Virus record (IMG/VR): IMGVR_UViG_3300046787_000122
Span: 1 to 21,309 of that record
Reading direction: 5' to 3' (one strand)
Length of the DNA stretch: 21,309 nt
Source: a virus
The position numbers and the translations under genes were made by a program. This document shows positions 20,859-21,309 of the stretch, in pieces; within the stretch, counting starts at the first letter, position 1, and each line of letters starts with the position of its first letter. The notes beneath the pieces were generated by a model. It was not told where the DNA came from and ran no database searches. It worked only from the letters and a program-made list of their open reading frames with translations.

Positions 20859-21309
20859 GTAAGGCAGTTTCAGCGGTAACGCGCAGCGTCACCAGTGTCG
20901 TAAAAGGCGCAACCAAAATATTGACTGGCGGTCTTGCCGGCAAGGCTCTTGGCCTTGTCAAAGATTTTGCAAAGTCAAAGCTGGGCAAGATCTTGATCAC
21001 TGCCGCAGTCATTTACTTTGGAGGCGCGGCCCTTGCGGGTGGCTTCAGCTCATCGGCTGCAGGAGGTAGCTTCCTATCGGGGATGGGGACTGGTGTAGCT
21101 AATGCTGCGTCCAGTCTATCCACCGCATGGGGCAGCGCAATGTCTGGCAACTTGTCTCAAGCTGGCAGTCAAGTAGCTACCGGCTTTAGCGGTCAAGCTG
21201 CAGGCGCCACCACTGGTGCTACAGCCGGCGCTACCGCAGGCACTGCACAACTCGGCACAACAACTGGCAGCACAGTCACTCAAACCGGCGCAGCTGGCAA
21301 CGTTGGTGT
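20855..21309 (+). CDS. Ala/Gly-rich virion protein, possibly membrane-active (3' truncated)
   Basis: Open to the window end; 151 residues visible. The ATG overlaps the GNAT stop by four bases and has AAGGAG six bases upstream. The N-terminal 45 residues are basic and amphipathic (SVTSVVKGATKIL, LVKDFAKSKLGK), followed by a hydrophobic stretch ILITAAVIYFGGAALAGG that could insert into a membrane. The remainder is rich in Gly, Ala, Ser, Thr and Gln (for example GATTGATAGATAGTAQLGTT). This composition suits internal or ejection proteins that help DNA cross the envelope. I do not recognise a specific family and cannot see its C-terminus. Confidence 0.65.
   Translation, partial: MSKAVSAVTRSVTSVVKGATKILTGGLAGKALGLVKDFAKSKLGKILITAAVIYFGGAALAGGFSSSAAGGSFLSGMGTGVANAASSLSTAWGSAMSGNLSQAGSQVATGFSGQAAGATTGATAGATAGTAQLGTTTGSTVTQTGAAGNVG

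Overview
The window is part of the late (virion and lysis) region of a tailed bacteriophage, with every gene on the + strand and very little space between genes. Packaging and head genes (nuclease half of the large terminase, a P22-type portal, scaffold, an N4-gp56-type major capsid protein, an SU10-type adaptor) are followed by a large nozzle-like protein and fibres. No tail-tube, sheath or tape-measure gene is present, so a short-tailed phage (podovirus morphotype) is the best reading. A nested Rz/Rz1 spanin pair with an outer-membrane lipoprotein signal indicates a Gram-negative host. Host genus cannot be fixed from the sequence; moderate GC, leucine-TTG bias in the capsid gene and fibre modules of a type common in freshwater and marine viral metagenomes would fit an aquatic proteobacterium (inference).

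Layout. 1-631: C-terminal nuclease domain of TerL, cut by the window start. 640-2817: portal. 2818-2953: a 136-nt gap with a candidate promoter and a good intrinsic terminator. 2954-5711: small conserved protein, scaffold, major capsid and a probable decoration protein; stable UUCG hairpins follow the last two genes. 5775-9020: conserved structural protein, head-tail adaptor and nozzle/hub. 9020-11507: long tail fibre and a small structural protein. 11518-16369: two consecutive four-gene adhesin cassettes (A1-B1-C1-D1 and A2-B2-C2-D2) in which A, C and D are paralogous while B is not; the C-terminal domains have been swapped or have diverged. 16369-19285: lysis/envelope block with several small membrane proteins, a cysteine-rich lipoprotein, Rz with Rz1 wholly embedded in another frame, and a GH19 endolysin. 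19286-19368: candidate promoter and hairpin leader. 19369-21309: a coiled-coil, probably virion-internal protein, a GNAT acetyltransferase and the start of an Ala/Gly-rich protein cut by the window end.

How it works together. TerL and portal load DNA into a capsid assembled on the scaffold; adaptor and nozzle close the head and form the short tail; the long fibre and the two adhesin cassettes give a multi-adhesin receptor-binding apparatus; the lysis block permeabilises the inner membrane, cuts peptidoglycan (GH19) and disrupts the outer membrane (Rz/Rz1). I found no tRNA, CRISPR array, insertion sequence, integrase, reverse transcriptase or attachment site. No gene-free stretch exceeds 300 bases. 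The most unusual feature is the tandem fibre cassette with domain swapping, not an unknown enzymatic system.
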